From Lachnospiraceae bacterium (lineage in GTDB: Bacteria > Bacillota > Clostridia > Lachnospirales > Lachnospiraceae): a stretch of 64,000 bases of DNA. The stretch covers positions 1 to 64,000 of the forward strand of contig JAAWJI010000017.1 in NCBI GenBank assembly GCA_022796795.1, given 5' to 3'. A program made the translations under genes and the position numbers. The notes under the pieces are model-generated. The model made no database searches. It was given only the letters and a program-made list of their open reading frames with translations, and was not told where the DNA came from. Positions within the stretch are counted from its first letter, which is position 1; each line of letters starts with the position of its first letter. Of the stretch, positions 1 through 8,613 are shown piece after piece.

Positions 1-39
1 TTTCAAGGGATTTTGAATTATTTTTCATTAACACAGCGC

Positions 40-84
40 AAGGGCAGTCACAGACTTATGGGAAAAGTCTGGGCTGTCCTTTTT
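40..84 (+). terminator. Terminator or attenuator ahead of the replication genes
   Basis: A long imperfect hairpin pairs AAGG-CAG-CAGACTT (40-57) with AAGTCTG-CTG-CCTT (65-81) and is followed directly by a T run (80-84). It lies 20 nt before the start of the first gene. It could end an upstream element gene or act as an attenuator inside the element operon. Confidence 0.6.
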
Positions 85-104
85 GTGCGTTTAAGGAGGC
101 ATTT

Positions 105-857
105 ATGGCAAAGAGGTATTACTGGCTGAAACTGAAAGCGGACTGGTTTTCAGACAAGCGGATCAAGAAGTTACGCTCCATAGCGGGCGGCGATACGCAT
201 ACGATTATCTATCTGAAAATGATGCTGCTGTCACTAAAGGACGAGGGGAAACTTTACTTTGAGGGCGTGGAGGACAACTTCGCTTCGGAGATTGCACTTG
301 CGCTTGACGAGGATGCAGAGAATGTAAAGCTGACGCTTGCATTTTTACAGCGGCATGGGCTGATAGAGATTGGCGATGATGACGAGTACCAGCTTACGGA
401 AGTGCCGACAATCATTGGTTCGGAAACGGCTTCGGCTATGCGTGTGAGGGAGCATAGGGAACGGAAAAAAGAGAACAGGCTGTTACAATGTAACACAACT
501 GAAACGGGCTGTAACAATCTGAAACAGATTTGTAGCGTAGAGAGAGAGAAAGAGATAGAGAGAGATAAAGAGTTAGAGGGAGAGGGAGAGAAAGAGAAAG
601 AAATACCCACCCCCGCCGCTTATGGGAAATTTAATAATGTTTTCCTCTCTGATGCGGAGCTTGACAGCCTGAAAGCGGAACTGCCCGACAAATGGGAATA
701 TTACATTGACCGCTTATCCGTACATATCGCTTCAAGTGGGAAACAGTACCGTAACAATGCCGCCACAATTTACAAATGGTCACAGGAGGACGCTGGCAAA
801 ACAACGCCAAAGAAAGGGATGCCTGATTATTCATACAGTGAGGAGGACAGCTTATGA
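105..857 (+). CDS. Phage replisome organizer-type (DnaD-like N-terminal) replication protein
   Basis: The first ~120 residues (start MAKRYYWLKLKADWF, with KRIKKLR and a winged-helix-like region) match the N-terminal domain of phage replisome organizers and DnaD-like proteins. These bring the helicase loader to a replication origin. A low-complexity charged stretch rich in E, K and R follows at about residues 145-168; in the DNA it is a GAGA-rich run. The C-terminal part resembles a short DnaD-type tail. The start has a good AAGGAGG site. The stop overlaps the next ATG as ATGA, so translation with the DnaC-like gene is probably coupled. The two together suggest the element replicates after excision. 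Function is inferred from family and partner; the origin was not located. Confidence 0.75.
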   Translation: MAKRYYWLKLKADWFSDKRIKKLRSIAGGDTHTIIYLKMMLLSLKDEGKLYFEGVEDNFASEIALALDEDAENVKLTLAFLQRHGLIEIGDDDEYQLTEVPTIIGSETASAMRVREHRERKKENRLLQCNTTETGCNNLKQICSVEREKEIERDKELEGEGEKEKEIPTPAAYGKFNNVFLSDAELDSLKAELPDKWEYYIDRLSVHIASSGKQYRNNAATIYKWSQEDAGKTTPKKGMPDYSYSEEDSL

Positions 858-1687
858 ACGGTTTGACCGACACGATTTTACAGATGATGGACACCACGCA
901 GGAGCCGGAGGATTACAGAGGGGAGGACGGGTTACTGTATTGTGGGAAATGCCGCAAGCCGAAAGAAGCCTATTTCCCCAAAGGCATGGCTTTATTCGGG
1001 CGTGACCGCCACCCGTCAGAGTGCGACTGCCGCAGGGCAGAACGTGAAAAGCAGGAGAAAAAGGATGCGGACGAAAAGCACAATGCCGAAGTGGAACGCC
1101 TGAAACGGGAGGGCTTTTCCAATCCTGCCATGCGGCAGTGGACTTTTGAGAATGACAACGGGAAATGCCCGCAGATGGAAAAAGCATACTCTTATGTGGA
1201 GCTGTGGGAGCAGATGAAAGCGGAGAACCACGGGCTTGTCCTGTGGGGGAATGTCGGATCGGGGAAAAGCTATTTTGCAGGCTGTATCGCAAATGCCCTC
1301 ATGGAGAAGGAAATATCCGTCTGCATGACAAACTTTGCAACGATACTGAACAACCTTTTCTACGGTTCGGAAAACAGGAATGAGTACATCATAAGGCTTT
1401 GCTCCTATCCCCTGCTTATCCTTGATGATTTCGGCATGGAGAGGGGGACGGAATACGGGCTTGAGCAGGTCTACAACGTGATAGACAGCCGGTATATCAG
1501 CAAAAAACCTTTAATCGCAACGACGAACCTCACGCCGGAGCAGCTTAGGAATCCGGAAGACGTGCCGCACGCACGCATTTATGGCAGGCTTCTTGAAATG
1601 TGTGTGCCTGTCCGCTTTACGGGCGGCGATTTCCGTAAAGTGGCAGCACAGCAGAAAATGGAACGCCTTAAAAAGCTGATGGAGTGA
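854..1687 (+). CDS. DnaC-like helicase-loader ATPase
   Basis: This 277-residue AAA+ protein has Walker A GNVGSGKS at about 132-139 and Walker B LLILDDFG at about 187-194, as in DnaC/IstB helicase loaders. The N-terminal region carries a CxxC pair (C30, C33) and C57/C59, a possible small zinc site found in many DnaC-like proteins of mobile elements. It would load replicative helicase onto DNA opened by the preceding replisome-organizer protein. Its start overlaps that gene's stop by 4 nt. The IstB alternative is unlikely because no IS21-type transposase is adjacent. Confidence 0.85.
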   Translation: MNGLTDTILQMMDTTQEPEDYRGEDGLLYCGKCRKPKEAYFPKGMALFGRDRHPSECDCRRAEREKQEKKDADEKHNAEVERLKREGFSNPAMRQWTFENDNGKCPQMEKAYSYVELWEQMKAENHGLVLWGNVGSGKSYFAGCIANALMEKEISVCMTNFATILNNLFYGSENRNEYIIRLCSYPLLILDDFGMERGTEYGLEQVYNVIDSRYISKKPLIATTNLTPEQLRNPEDVPHARIYGRLLEMCVPVRFTGGDFRKVAAQQKMERLKKLME

Positions 1688-1698
1688 AAGGAGAGCCT

Positions 1699-1890
1699 AT
1701 GGAAAGAGAGAAAGATAACCGCACTACTGCCCGCCGCCCTGACTGTGTGACGGAAACACGCATGGGGAACACTGTGCTTGTCGTGTCCGGCTTTTTCAAG
1801 GAAGATGCCGTTTCCACTGCCGCTGACAAGATGATGCGTGTGCTGGAGGCGGAAAGCATGGCAGGGAACAGACCGGAATACACTGCATGA
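1699..1890 (+). CDS. TnpW-like small transposon protein
   Basis: This 63-residue protein begins MEREKDNRTTARRP. It contains a short beta-like stretch with GNTVLVVSGFF and a C-terminal helix with TAADKMMRVLEAE. It matches the small proteins called TnpW that sit just upstream of TnpX-type recombinases in clostridial elements; their role is not well defined. An upstream GTG at 1684 is in frame, but the ATG at 1699 is preceded by GGAGAG at proper spacing and is preferred. It follows the DnaC-like gene by 11 nt. Confidence 0.7.
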   Translation: MEREKDNRTTARRPDCVTETRMGNTVLVVSGFFKEDAVSTAADKMMRVLEAESMAGNRPEYTA

Positions 1891-2026
1891 TGCGATATGC
1901 CTTACAATAAAATTTGTATATAATCTAATGCACATAAAGTAGCAAAAAGAACTGTACATACAGCTTGAAATATGTTATGATAGCCATACGGAATAGTGGG
2001 TTTGGCTGTCGGAAATGGAGAGAACT

Positions 2027-3649
2027 ATGGCAAGACAGACAGCGCAGAACCTTATCACTGCCCTTTATCCGAGGCTGTCACACGAAGATGAGCTGCAGGG
2101 GGAGTCAAACTCCATAAGCAACCAGAAACGTATCCTTGAAAGCTATGCAAAGCAGAACGGTTTCGCCAATATCCGCTGGTACACGGATGACGGGTATTCC
2201 GGCGCAAACTTCCAAAGACCGGGCTTTCAAGCCATGCTTGCCGACATTGAGGCGGGCATTGTCGGTACGGTGATCGTAAAGGATATGTCAAGGTTAGGGC
2301 GGAATTATTTACAGGTGGGAATGTATACGGACATGATATTCCCGCAGAAGGGTGTCCGCTTCATCGCTATCAATGACGGGGTGGACAGCGCACAGGGTGA
2401 GAATGACTTCGCACCGCTGCGCAACATTTTCAACGAATGGATGGTGAGGGACACGAGCAAGAAGATTAAGGCGGTTTTCCGCAGCAAGGGCATGAGCGGC
2501 AAGCCTATCACAAGCCAGCCCGTCTATGGCTATCTGAAAGGCGAGGACGGGCATTTCATCATTGACGAGGAAGCCGCACCTGTCGTAAGGCAGATATACA
2601 GCCTGTGCCTTGCGGGTAACGGACCAACTAAGATTGCCCGTATGCTGACGGAGCAGGGCATACCAACGCCGGGAACGCTTGAGTACCGGAGGACGGGCAG
2701 CACACGCCGCTATTATCCTGATTATCCATGCAAATGGGCAACAAATACGGTATGCCACATCTTGGAACGCAAGGAGTATATAGGGCATACGGTGAACTTC
2801 AAGACAGAAAAAGTGTCCTACAAGGTAAAGTCAAGCGTGGACAATCCCGAAGAAAAGCAGATGGTGTTTGAGAACACGCATGAGCCGATACTTGACACTG
2901 AAACATGGGAGCGTGTGCAGGAACTTAGGAAACAGCGCAAACGCCCGAACAGGCAGGACGAGGTGGGCTTGTTCTCCGGCATACTGTTCTGTGCCGACTG
3001 TGGGAGCGTCATGTACCAGCAGCGTTATCAGACAGAGAAACGGAAACAGGACTGTTACATCTGTGGCAGTTATAAAAAGCGTACAAAGGAGTGTACGGCG
3101 CATTTTATCCGTACAGACCTCTTAGTCGCCGGAGTGACCGAAAATCTGCGCAAGGTGACAAACTATGCGGCAAAGCATGAAACACGCTTCATGAAGCTCT
3201 TGGTTGAGCAGAATGAGGACGGCGGCAAACGCAGGGATGCGGCGAAACGGAAAGAGCTGGATGCGGCTGAAAAGCGGATTGCGGAACTGTCAAACATCTT
3301 CAAAAGGCTGTATGAGGACAGCGTGAGCGGGCGCATTTCCGATGAGCGTTTCATGGAGCTGTCGGCAGATTATGAAGCAGAACAGAAAAAGCTGAAGGAA
3401 CGTGTAGCGGAACTGCAAAAGGAGCTTGCAAAGACAAGGGAGGCAACAGCCAACGCCGAAAAGTTTATGAACGTGATCCGCAAGCATACAGCCTTTGAGG
3501 AACTCACTCCCACCCTGCTGCGGGAGTTTGTAGAGAAAATCGTTGTCCATGAGGCAACAGCCGCCGATGGGCGGATGCATGGGAATTTAAGGCGGCAGGA
3601 AATAGAGATTTATTACAGTTTTGTCGGCAAGGTTGACTTGCCTGAATGA
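2027..3649 (+). CDS. Large serine recombinase (TnpX/TndX type) of the element
   Basis: This 540-residue recombinase has an N-terminal resolvase domain with LYPRLS, placing the nucleophile at Ser18. The conserved DMSRLGRN segment is near residues 86-93, a recombinase domain is central, and a zinc-ribbon has Cys322, Cys325, Cys343 and Cys346. A coiled-coil region (about 385-460) precedes a DUF4368-type C-terminus. Such enzymes excise and integrate the element through short ends without a tyrosine nucleophile. An ATG at 2015 is also in frame, but the ATG at 2027 has the better GGAGAG spacing. All key residues are intact, so the element may still move. Confidence 0.92.
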   Translation: MARQTAQNLITALYPRLSHEDELQGESNSISNQKRILESYAKQNGFANIRWYTDDGYSGANFQRPGFQAMLADIEAGIVGTVIVKDMSRLGRNYLQVGMYTDMIFPQKGVRFIAINDGVDSAQGENDFAPLRNIFNEWMVRDTSKKIKAVFRSKGMSGKPITSQPVYGYLKGEDGHFIIDEEAAPVVRQIYSLCLAGNGPTKIARMLTEQGIPTPGTLEYRRTGSTRRYYPDYPCKWATNTVCHILERKEYIGHTVNFKTEKVSYKVKSSVDNPEEKQMVFENTHEPILDTETWERVQELRKQRKRPNRQDEVGLFSGILFCADCGSVMYQQRYQTEKRKQDCYICGSYKKRTKECTAHFIRTDLLVAGVTENLRKVTNYAAKHETRFMKLLVEQNEDGGKRRDAAKRKELDAAEKRIAELSNIFKRLYEDSVSGRISDERFMELSADYEAEQKKLKERVAELQKELAKTREATANAEKFMNVIRKHTAFEELTPTLLREFVEKIVVHEATAADGRMHGNLRRQEIEIYYSFVGKVDLPE

Positions 3650-3657
3650 GAGCCTGA

Positions 3658-3707
3658 CCTGTCCGGCGCATGAAATAAGTGCCGGATAGGGGATGGCAAA
3701 ATTTTTT
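3658..3707 (+). terminator. Hairpin and T-run at the right end of the element
   Basis: A 10-bp stem with one G-U pair (3658-3667 with 3681-3690, around GTCCGGC/GCCGGAT) lies 8 nt after the recombinase stop. A six-T run follows at 3702-3707 after an 11-nt gap. The gap is longer than usual, so termination may be weak. The T run also sits at the likely element end. Confidence 0.45.
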
Positions 3708-4830
3708 ACACTTCTATTGCTTCTTTATCACATCTGAGCAAATACTCCCGGTCTATCACCGAGGTACGCCGTCCCTTCATCACCGGCATATCCAACAGCA
3801 TTTCCAGCATTTTCGTGACTGCCCGGTTCAGGTCCTCCATGGAAAGCGTCCCATTTTCCACTGCGTCTACAATGGGCTTCACATCCCGGGGCCCCGGCAT
3901 ATCTAAATCATTGCCTGCTGCAATCCCCTTTACCTGGTCATATACAGCTCCCCAGTCAGAAACCACAAGGCCCTCAAAGCCCCATTCCTCCCGCAGCACC
4001 TCCGTCAAAAGCCACTTATTCATGGCGCAGGCTGTTCCGTTCACCTTATTATAAGCATCCATCAGGCTCTTCACCTTGCCCTCCCGGACACAGGCCTCAA
4101 ACCCTGGGAAATAAATTTCATAGAGCGCCCGGACAGGAATGGTTTCATTGATATTCTGCCGGTGGGTCTCCTGATTATTTGCCGCATAATGCTTTACATT
4201 AGCAATGAGCCCCTCCTCCTGGATTCCTTTCACAAACTCGGGCGCAAGCTTGGCCACCAGACAGGGGTCCTCCGAATATCCCTCAAAAACACGTCCGTTT
4301 AGGGGATCCCGATGAATATTTACATTTGGGCTTCCCAATACCATGTCTACCTGGTAAACATCCATCTCCTTTGCCACAGCATTTCCACACAGCTTTACCA
4401 CCTCCGGGTTCCAGGTAGCTCCCAGCAACATTCCCGGAGGAAAACAGCCTGGCAGCTGACCAGAGGGAACGATTTTTTTCATTTCCTCCTCTATAACCTC
4501 CATGACCGTTTTTTCGTCTTCTGTCAATTCCTCTCCCTGATCCAGCTTTTCCAGAATCTGCATCATCAACACAGAATTGCTGACTCCGGAAAGAGAAGCA
4601 GTCTTGACGCTGGTCTTTTCCCAGATGGCCCGTACCAGCACATCTCCATAGTATTGGAACAGGTTTACCCCAGTCCCGCCATCCAGCACTCTGCAGGAAG
4701 GAATTCCATATTTTTCAAAGCCCCGGGTTTTAAAGGAGCTGTAACCTGTTATAAGGGCAGCCTTTTCTTCCACTGTCATCTCCTCCAGCAGCGCCGGGAT
4801 GCTGGAGCGGTCTGTTAATTTTGTACTCAT
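3706..4830 (-). pseudogene. Glycoside hydrolase family 3 beta-glucosidase, C-terminal half lost to element insertion
   Basis: The 374 residues form a GH3 TIM-barrel domain: substrate-pocket LDGGTG, KHYAANNQE near 213, and the catalytic nucleophile Asp in VVSDWGA near 292. Reading ends abruptly after DKEAIEV, where family members continue into the VLLKN-containing alpha/beta domain that carries the acid/base side. The stop codon is made by sequence belonging to the mobile element. GH3 enzymes usually have 700-800 residues, so the product is not expected to be active. The remaining 3' half should lie on the far side of the element, outside the window. The start with GGAGG at proper spacing is the ATG at 4830. 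It is last in the mtlD-binding protein-permease operon, so it probably once hydrolysed an imported glycoside. Confidence 0.9.
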
Positions 4831-4840
4831 ATTCATCCTC

Positions 4841-5824
4841 CTATTCCGCCTTGGCCATAACTTCCTTCCGCAGGCGGTTTCTTTCTCGAATGTCAAAAAT
4901 TAAATGCTGGTTATTTGCAAATGCCAGGAATAAAATTAAAAATACACCGTTGCCGATCTGTTGGGTTTCGGAGGCCAGGCCCATAGCTAACATACCAGAA
5001 GCCAGCATTTTCAGGGCCAAAGCTCCAAACATGGTTCCAATAAGCAGATCGCAATACTTAGACAGGAAGGCGCCTACCATAACAGCCATAATGGCGGAGA
5101 ATGCAACGGAGGTGGTGGCCATACTGCCTGCCACCGGCTTTGAGGCGCCGTTATAGCAGATATTTACCACAGAGGCAATGCCCAGGAAGACGCCCTCCAG
5201 CAGAAAACTTAAATACCGGGTCTTAATCTGATTCACACCAATATTTTTCGCTATCACAGTGCCATTTCCCAGGGAACGCACATCATAGCCGAATTTTGTA
5301 TAATTGTTCAAAAAATAGATAATGAAAAAGCTAATCAATAGTATCATAAAAATATAGGGGGTCTTTGCGAAAAATGTCCATCCTCTGGGAATCTTGGTTC
5401 CGCCGCCTCCATATATGGTATTACAGAGGGACTCAAAAATCATCAGCATCCCAAGGCCTGTAACCATGGACGGAATCCTGCAGAAGGTAAATACCGTACA
5501 GGTGATCTGGGTACAGATACAGGCGGCTGCTGTAATCAGAAGGAACATTCCCCAGGGGCCTACGTTCAGACTCTGTGCCCACTGTCCCCCTAAAATGCCG
5601 GATAAGACAACAATGGAACCAGGCGTAAAATCCCACACACCCATGGTCTGATTATTACAGATTGCCCAGGCAATAATCACAGGATATACCGACTGACGAA
5701 TCACTGCGGAAAGGGAATTTATATTTCCAAACCGAAATCCGGAACCGATTGCAAAGATCAGATACACAATAACAGGAAGTATTAATGATTTTAGTGCGTT
5801 TGTAATAAATCTTCTGGCCTTCAT
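4841..5824 (-). CDS. Sugar ABC transporter permease (RbsC/BPD_transp_2 family)
   Basis: The 327 residues hold about eight to ten hydrophobic segments. The RbsC-type motif around GVWDFTPGSIVVLSG is visible, as is the cytoplasmic helix region FGYDVRSLGNG that contacts the ATPase. It would be the membrane channel for the binding protein encoded upstream. The reading frame is open up to 5989, but the preferred start (MKARRF) has an AGAGGTG site 10 nt before it, and the extra region consists of hairpins. The GH3 gene starts 10 nt after its stop. No ATP-binding gene lies in this operon, so it must borrow an ATPase or be defective. Confidence 0.82.
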   Translation of the reverse strand: MKARRFITNALKSLILPVIVYLIFAIGSGFRFGNINSLSAVIRQSVYPVIIAWAICNNQTMGVWDFTPGSIVVLSGILGGQWAQSLNVGPWGMFLLITAAACICTQITCTVFTFCRIPSMVTGLGMLMIFESLCNTIYGGGGTKIPRGWTFFAKTPYIFMILLISFFIIYFLNNYTKFGYDVRSLGNGTVIAKNIGVNQIKTRYLSFLLEGVFLGIASVVNICYNGASKPVAGSMATTSVAFSAIMAVMVGAFLSKYCDLLIGTMFGALALKMLASGMLAMGLASETQQIGNGVFLILFLAFANNQHLIFDIRERNRLRKEVMAKAE

Positions 5825-5850
5825 TGAATTGCTACACCTCTCTTTACTAT

Positions 5851-5994
5851 GAAAGTCCCGCCGCCGGTTAGGCGGCATGCATTCAGGGATTCCAAATGCG
5901 CCTTCAAGACTTTCCTGTTTGGTGATGCACCCGCTTTCGGGCGCATGCAGGTTATGACGGAGTAGGGTCCGCCCAATCATGAGTGCCATGATTG
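5851..5994 (-). promoter_or_regulatory. Candidate structured RNA between binding-protein and permease genes
   Basis: Several perfect or near-perfect pairings nest in this gap. An outer 7-bp stem (5851-5857 with 5908-5914) encloses GCCGCC/GGCGGC (5860-5865 with 5871-5876) and GCATT/AATGC (5879-5883 with 5895-5899), giving a three-way junction. A CCCG/CGGG hairpin lies at 5925-5945. An 8-bp CAATCATG/CATGATTG hairpin (5974-5981 with 5987-5994) lies near the binding-protein stop. No T run follows on the minus strand. Possible roles are mRNA stabilisation, differential expression of the two genes, or ligand sensing. I do not recognise the family. Confidence 0.5.
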
Positions 5995-6016
5995 AGCGAT
6001 ACCTTTGTCCTGTTTT

Positions 6017-7213
6017 TTACTGATTTTTAGCAACAATAGAATCTAACGTATAGCTGTTCCACATTCCATACAGATCCTCAAACTTCATCTCCGGATTGCA
6101 GCGATACGTTACACTCTGCAGCTCCTCCGGGCTGTAGGGATACACGCCCTCATTGTCAATGTATTGTACATAGAGGTCATAATCGTCAGCGCCTGTGATA
6201 TAGATAAACTTGGTATCCAGTTGGGTATTTCCCTCATATGCCCCATCTACGATTTTTACTGCATCAATAGCCAGGAACATAACCTCCAGATACTGGCCGC
6301 CTCCGATAAAGCTTAAGGAGCCCTCCTCCAGGTATTCGTCTGTACCAGGCTGAATATCCAGGGTAGCGAACTTCACATCAGAGCGTCCCTCTGTATCCAA
6401 GGTCTGGATTACCAGCTCAAGAATGCCATTGGAAGCTCCAGACGCTACAATACCATCCAGCTCCGGATACAGAGCACAGAAGTTCTGAACAGCAGCGGCA
6501 CCCTCAGACTGCAGAGAGGCAGAGCGGAACTCCCCTAGTATTTTCAGGTCATCGTGAGTCTTTGCCGCGTCATACATGCCGGTAAACCGCAGGTCATGAC
6601 AATAGTTTCCGGCTCCGGTACCGATTAAGGCAATATTCCGGCATCCGTTTTCATATAGATTCTCTACACACTGATACCCTGCATCGTAATCATCAACTGT
6701 CGAGCAGCCTACCCAATAGGGAGATTTTGCCAGATACTCTGCCAGCTCCGGGTCATCAATGGGAGAACCCCACTGAGCCATATATACCTCATTCTGCTCA
6801 CAGAGATCCATGAGGCTTGTAGAGGCCTTCGTAGTCATCACTACCTTGCAGCCAGCCTGAATCAAATTCTCCGCACTGGTAATAATCTCATCATAGGTAC
6901 TGTAGGTTGCATACTCCACCTCAAAACCGCAAATGGGAGCCGCATAATCCAAGGCTCTCTGATAGCCCATTCCCAGACCATCTGTATATCCCCAGCCAAT
7001 GAAACCAACCTTCACTGGTTCCTGGTCTCCCTGGTAAATCACTGCTCCGTCTGGAGCAGGCTGTTCAGCAGCCAAAGCATCCTCTCCTGCATTTGCTTCC
7101 TGTGCAGGCTGGGGATCTGCCGGAGCATTTGTCCCACTCTTTGAGTTTCCACATGCAGCAAGACCCAACGCCATGGTCAGCGCCAACAATAAAGCGACAC
7201 CTTTCTTTAACAT
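6017..7213 (-). CDS. Sugar-binding lipoprotein of an ABC importer
   Basis: The 398-residue product starts MLKKGVALLLALTMALG with the lipobox LAAC, so it is exported and lipid-anchored. A Gly/Pro/Ala/Glu-rich linker follows. The rest (VKVGFIGWGYTDG, then repeated alpha/beta units) resembles type I periplasmic binding proteins of the RbsB-like family. The start at 7213 has GGAGG 8 nt upstream; a longer frame begins at 7237 but overlaps mtlD. It lies 20 nt after mtlD and ahead of the permease, so its ligand is plausibly a polyol, sugar or glycoside used by mtlD and the broken GH3. Ligand identity cannot be read from sequence. Confidence 0.83.
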   Translation of the reverse strand: MLKKGVALLLALTMALGLAACGNSKSGTNAPADPQPAQEANAGEDALAAEQPAPDGAVIYQGDQEPVKVGFIGWGYTDGLGMGYQRALDYAAPICGFEVEYATYSTYDEIITSAENLIQAGCKVVMTTKASTSLMDLCEQNEVYMAQWGSPIDDPELAEYLAKSPYWVGCSTVDDYDAGYQCVENLYENGCRNIALIGTGAGNYCHDLRFTGMYDAAKTHDDLKILGEFRSASLQSEGAAAVQNFCALYPELDGIVASGASNGILELVIQTLDTEGRSDVKFATLDIQPGTDEYLEEGSLSFIGGGQYLEVMFLAIDAVKIVDGAYEGNTQLDTKFIYITGADDYDLYVQYIDNEGVYPYSPEELQSVTYRCNPEMKFEDLYGMWNSYTLDSIVAKNQ

Positions 7214-7233
7214 ATTTTTTTCCTCCTGTCCTT

Positions 7234-8445
7234 TCAAATGATCCCGGTCAGCTGCCGGCTGCGCATCTCTTCTGCAGCACGGCGGATTTCCCAGATGCTG
7301 GCTCCATCTCTGTAGAGCTTATAAAATGGCAGGATCCATCCGTACAGAGGATGTCCCTCCTCCAGTCCCGAAACGGTTCTCAGCGCCATTTCTGCCTGCT
7401 CCATGCTCTGCTTCTGGCCCTGCTCCTGCAGATAGGCGTATACTGCCCCAGCCGTGCCCACGCTGATGAACACCGGCAGAATCCCCTGCTCCATGCACAG
7501 AAGGGAAGCGCCGATCATCCGATCGGTCCGCGCCAGCTTCCGCTCCGGATCCGCCCCCACCCGTCTGCAGGTATCCTTTAACGCCCGGTTTGTAAAGCGG
7601 AACAGAAGGTCCTGCATATGCTTTACCAACTGCTCCGCCGGCACCTTGTACTTTTGGGAAAGCGCCAGACAGCTTTCCTCCATGGCGTTCTGGACCATCC
7701 CCTGAATCACAGCATCCTCTATGGATTCATAGATATATTCCCGGTGGGAATAGAGGCCCAGGTACCCGCATGCGGCATGTCCCATATTGTGGACATAGAG
7801 CTTTCTCTTAATATAAAAATCAAAAGGCTCAAAAGGAACCATGTGCTCAATCTTTGGGATCTCCCCCTTAAACGCCGCCTGGTCCACAGGCAGAAATCCA
7901 TAACGCTCCACACAGACACGCAGAGGATCTCCATCCCTCATCTCCTCTGTCTGCACCGGAACCATACGCCCGATTGAGGCCTCCACCAGCCCCACATTCC
8001 TGTCAAACCAGCGTATTTCTTCATCCGAAAGCTCCGCCTTCAGCATTTTTTCTACCACCTTATGGGCATCCATCAGATTCTCACAGATGATGATATTCAA
8101 GGGCGCTCCTCCCTTTCTCATCCTCTTTTTGATTCCTGCTGCCAGGTTGGGAATAACAAATTTCAAAGCCTTGACTCCAACTGCTGTAGCTGCCAAATCC
8201 GCCTCCCTAATCGCTTCCGCTACAGCCTCCTGATCATTTCCATCCACGGCGCGCACATGCCGCACCTCCTGATCCTCCTTTCCCTCATTAGAAACCATGC
8301 GGACCGGATAGGTTCCTCTCTGATTCAAGGCCTCTATGACAGGCTTTGCCACATCCACAAATGTCACTTCATAACCGGATGCGGAAAATAACATCCCGAT
8401 AAACCCACGCCCGATATTGCCGGCTCCGTACATCACTGCTTTCAT
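7234..8445 (-). CDS. mtlD: Mannitol-1-phosphate 5-dehydrogenase
   Basis: The 403 residues begin MKAVMYGAGNIGRGFIG, the NAD-binding motif at the exact N-terminus of the MtlD family. The family's GLVEASIGRMVP segment and the C-terminal helical domain with KRKLYVHNMGHA follow; that region carries the catalytic Lys in long-chain mannitol dehydrogenases. It interconverts mannitol 1-phosphate and fructose 6-phosphate in the cytoplasm. It is the first gene of the minus-strand operon and is followed by an ABC binding protein rather than the usual PTS mannitol components. Uptake by an ABC system would not deliver the phosphorylated form, so the physiological substrate is uncertain. Length is close to the family's usual 380-400. 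Confidence 0.88.
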   Translation of the reverse strand: MKAVMYGAGNIGRGFIGMLFSASGYEVTFVDVAKPVIEALNQRGTYPVRMVSNEGKEDQEVRHVRAVDGNDQEAVAEAIREADLAATAVGVKALKFVIPNLAAGIKKRMRKGGAPLNIIICENLMDAHKVVEKMLKAELSDEEIRWFDRNVGLVEASIGRMVPVQTEEMRDGDPLRVCVERYGFLPVDQAAFKGEIPKIEHMVPFEPFDFYIKRKLYVHNMGHAACGYLGLYSHREYIYESIEDAVIQGMVQNAMEESCLALSQKYKVPAEQLVKHMQDLLFRFTNRALKDTCRRVGADPERKLARTDRMIGASLLCMEQGILPVFISVGTAGAVYAYLQEQGQKQSMEQAEMALRTVSGLEEGHPLYGWILPFYKLYRDGASIWEIRRAAEEMRSRQLTGII

Positions 8446-8556
8446 CTCGTTCTCTCCCTTCTGTCTGCTTCACAGTCATCCGCAATGCTTGTTGATTTTG
8501 GTCAGCTTTACCGCTTTCCCAAAGGGATTCTATTCCCTGTAAATGCAGATGCTTTC

Positions 8557-8585
8557 AGTATGGCATCTCCGGAAAGCCTTTACAA
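8557..8585 (-). promoter_or_regulatory. Likely sigma-A promoter of the mtlD operon
   Basis: On the minus strand TTGTAA (8580-8585) and CATACT (8557-8562) are separated by 17 nt. They sit about 110 nt upstream of the mtlD start. Confidence 0.5.
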
Positions 8586-8603
8586 AGTTTACCTTATTTT
8601 CCT

Positions 8604-8613
8604 TTACCGGTAA
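8604..8613. promoter_or_regulatory. Palindrome TTACCGGTAA, possible operator
   Basis: A perfect 10-bp palindrome lies 18 bp upstream of the -35 box of the mtlD promoter. Its form, with a central CCGG/CG step, resembles LacI-family operators. No such regulator is in the window, so the role is a guess. Confidence 0.35.

Larger units (their letters stand above)
1..3708 (+). mobile_element. Right end of a Tn4451/TnpX-type integrative element (left end outside window)
   Basis: Four plus-strand genes run in order: replisome-organizer protein, DnaC-like ATPase, TnpW-like protein and a large serine recombinase. That cassette is typical of clostridial mobilisable or conjugative elements in which the recombinase sits at one end. 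About 50 bp after the recombinase stop, the sequence changes to a glycoside hydrolase gene on the other strand that is cut mid-domain, which marks the element boundary near 3700-3715. Tn4451-family elements insert at GA dinucleotides. The minus-strand sequence at the junction contains GA, but the exact boundary cannot be fixed without the left end or an empty site. The type of element (mobilisable or conjugative) cannot be decided because the rest is outside the window. Confidence 0.8.

Noticed and set aside
540..605. GAGA-rich simple repeat as a separate element
   Set aside because: It is inside the replisome-organizer gene and codes for a charged Glu/Lys/Arg linker; I treat it as low-complexity coding sequence.
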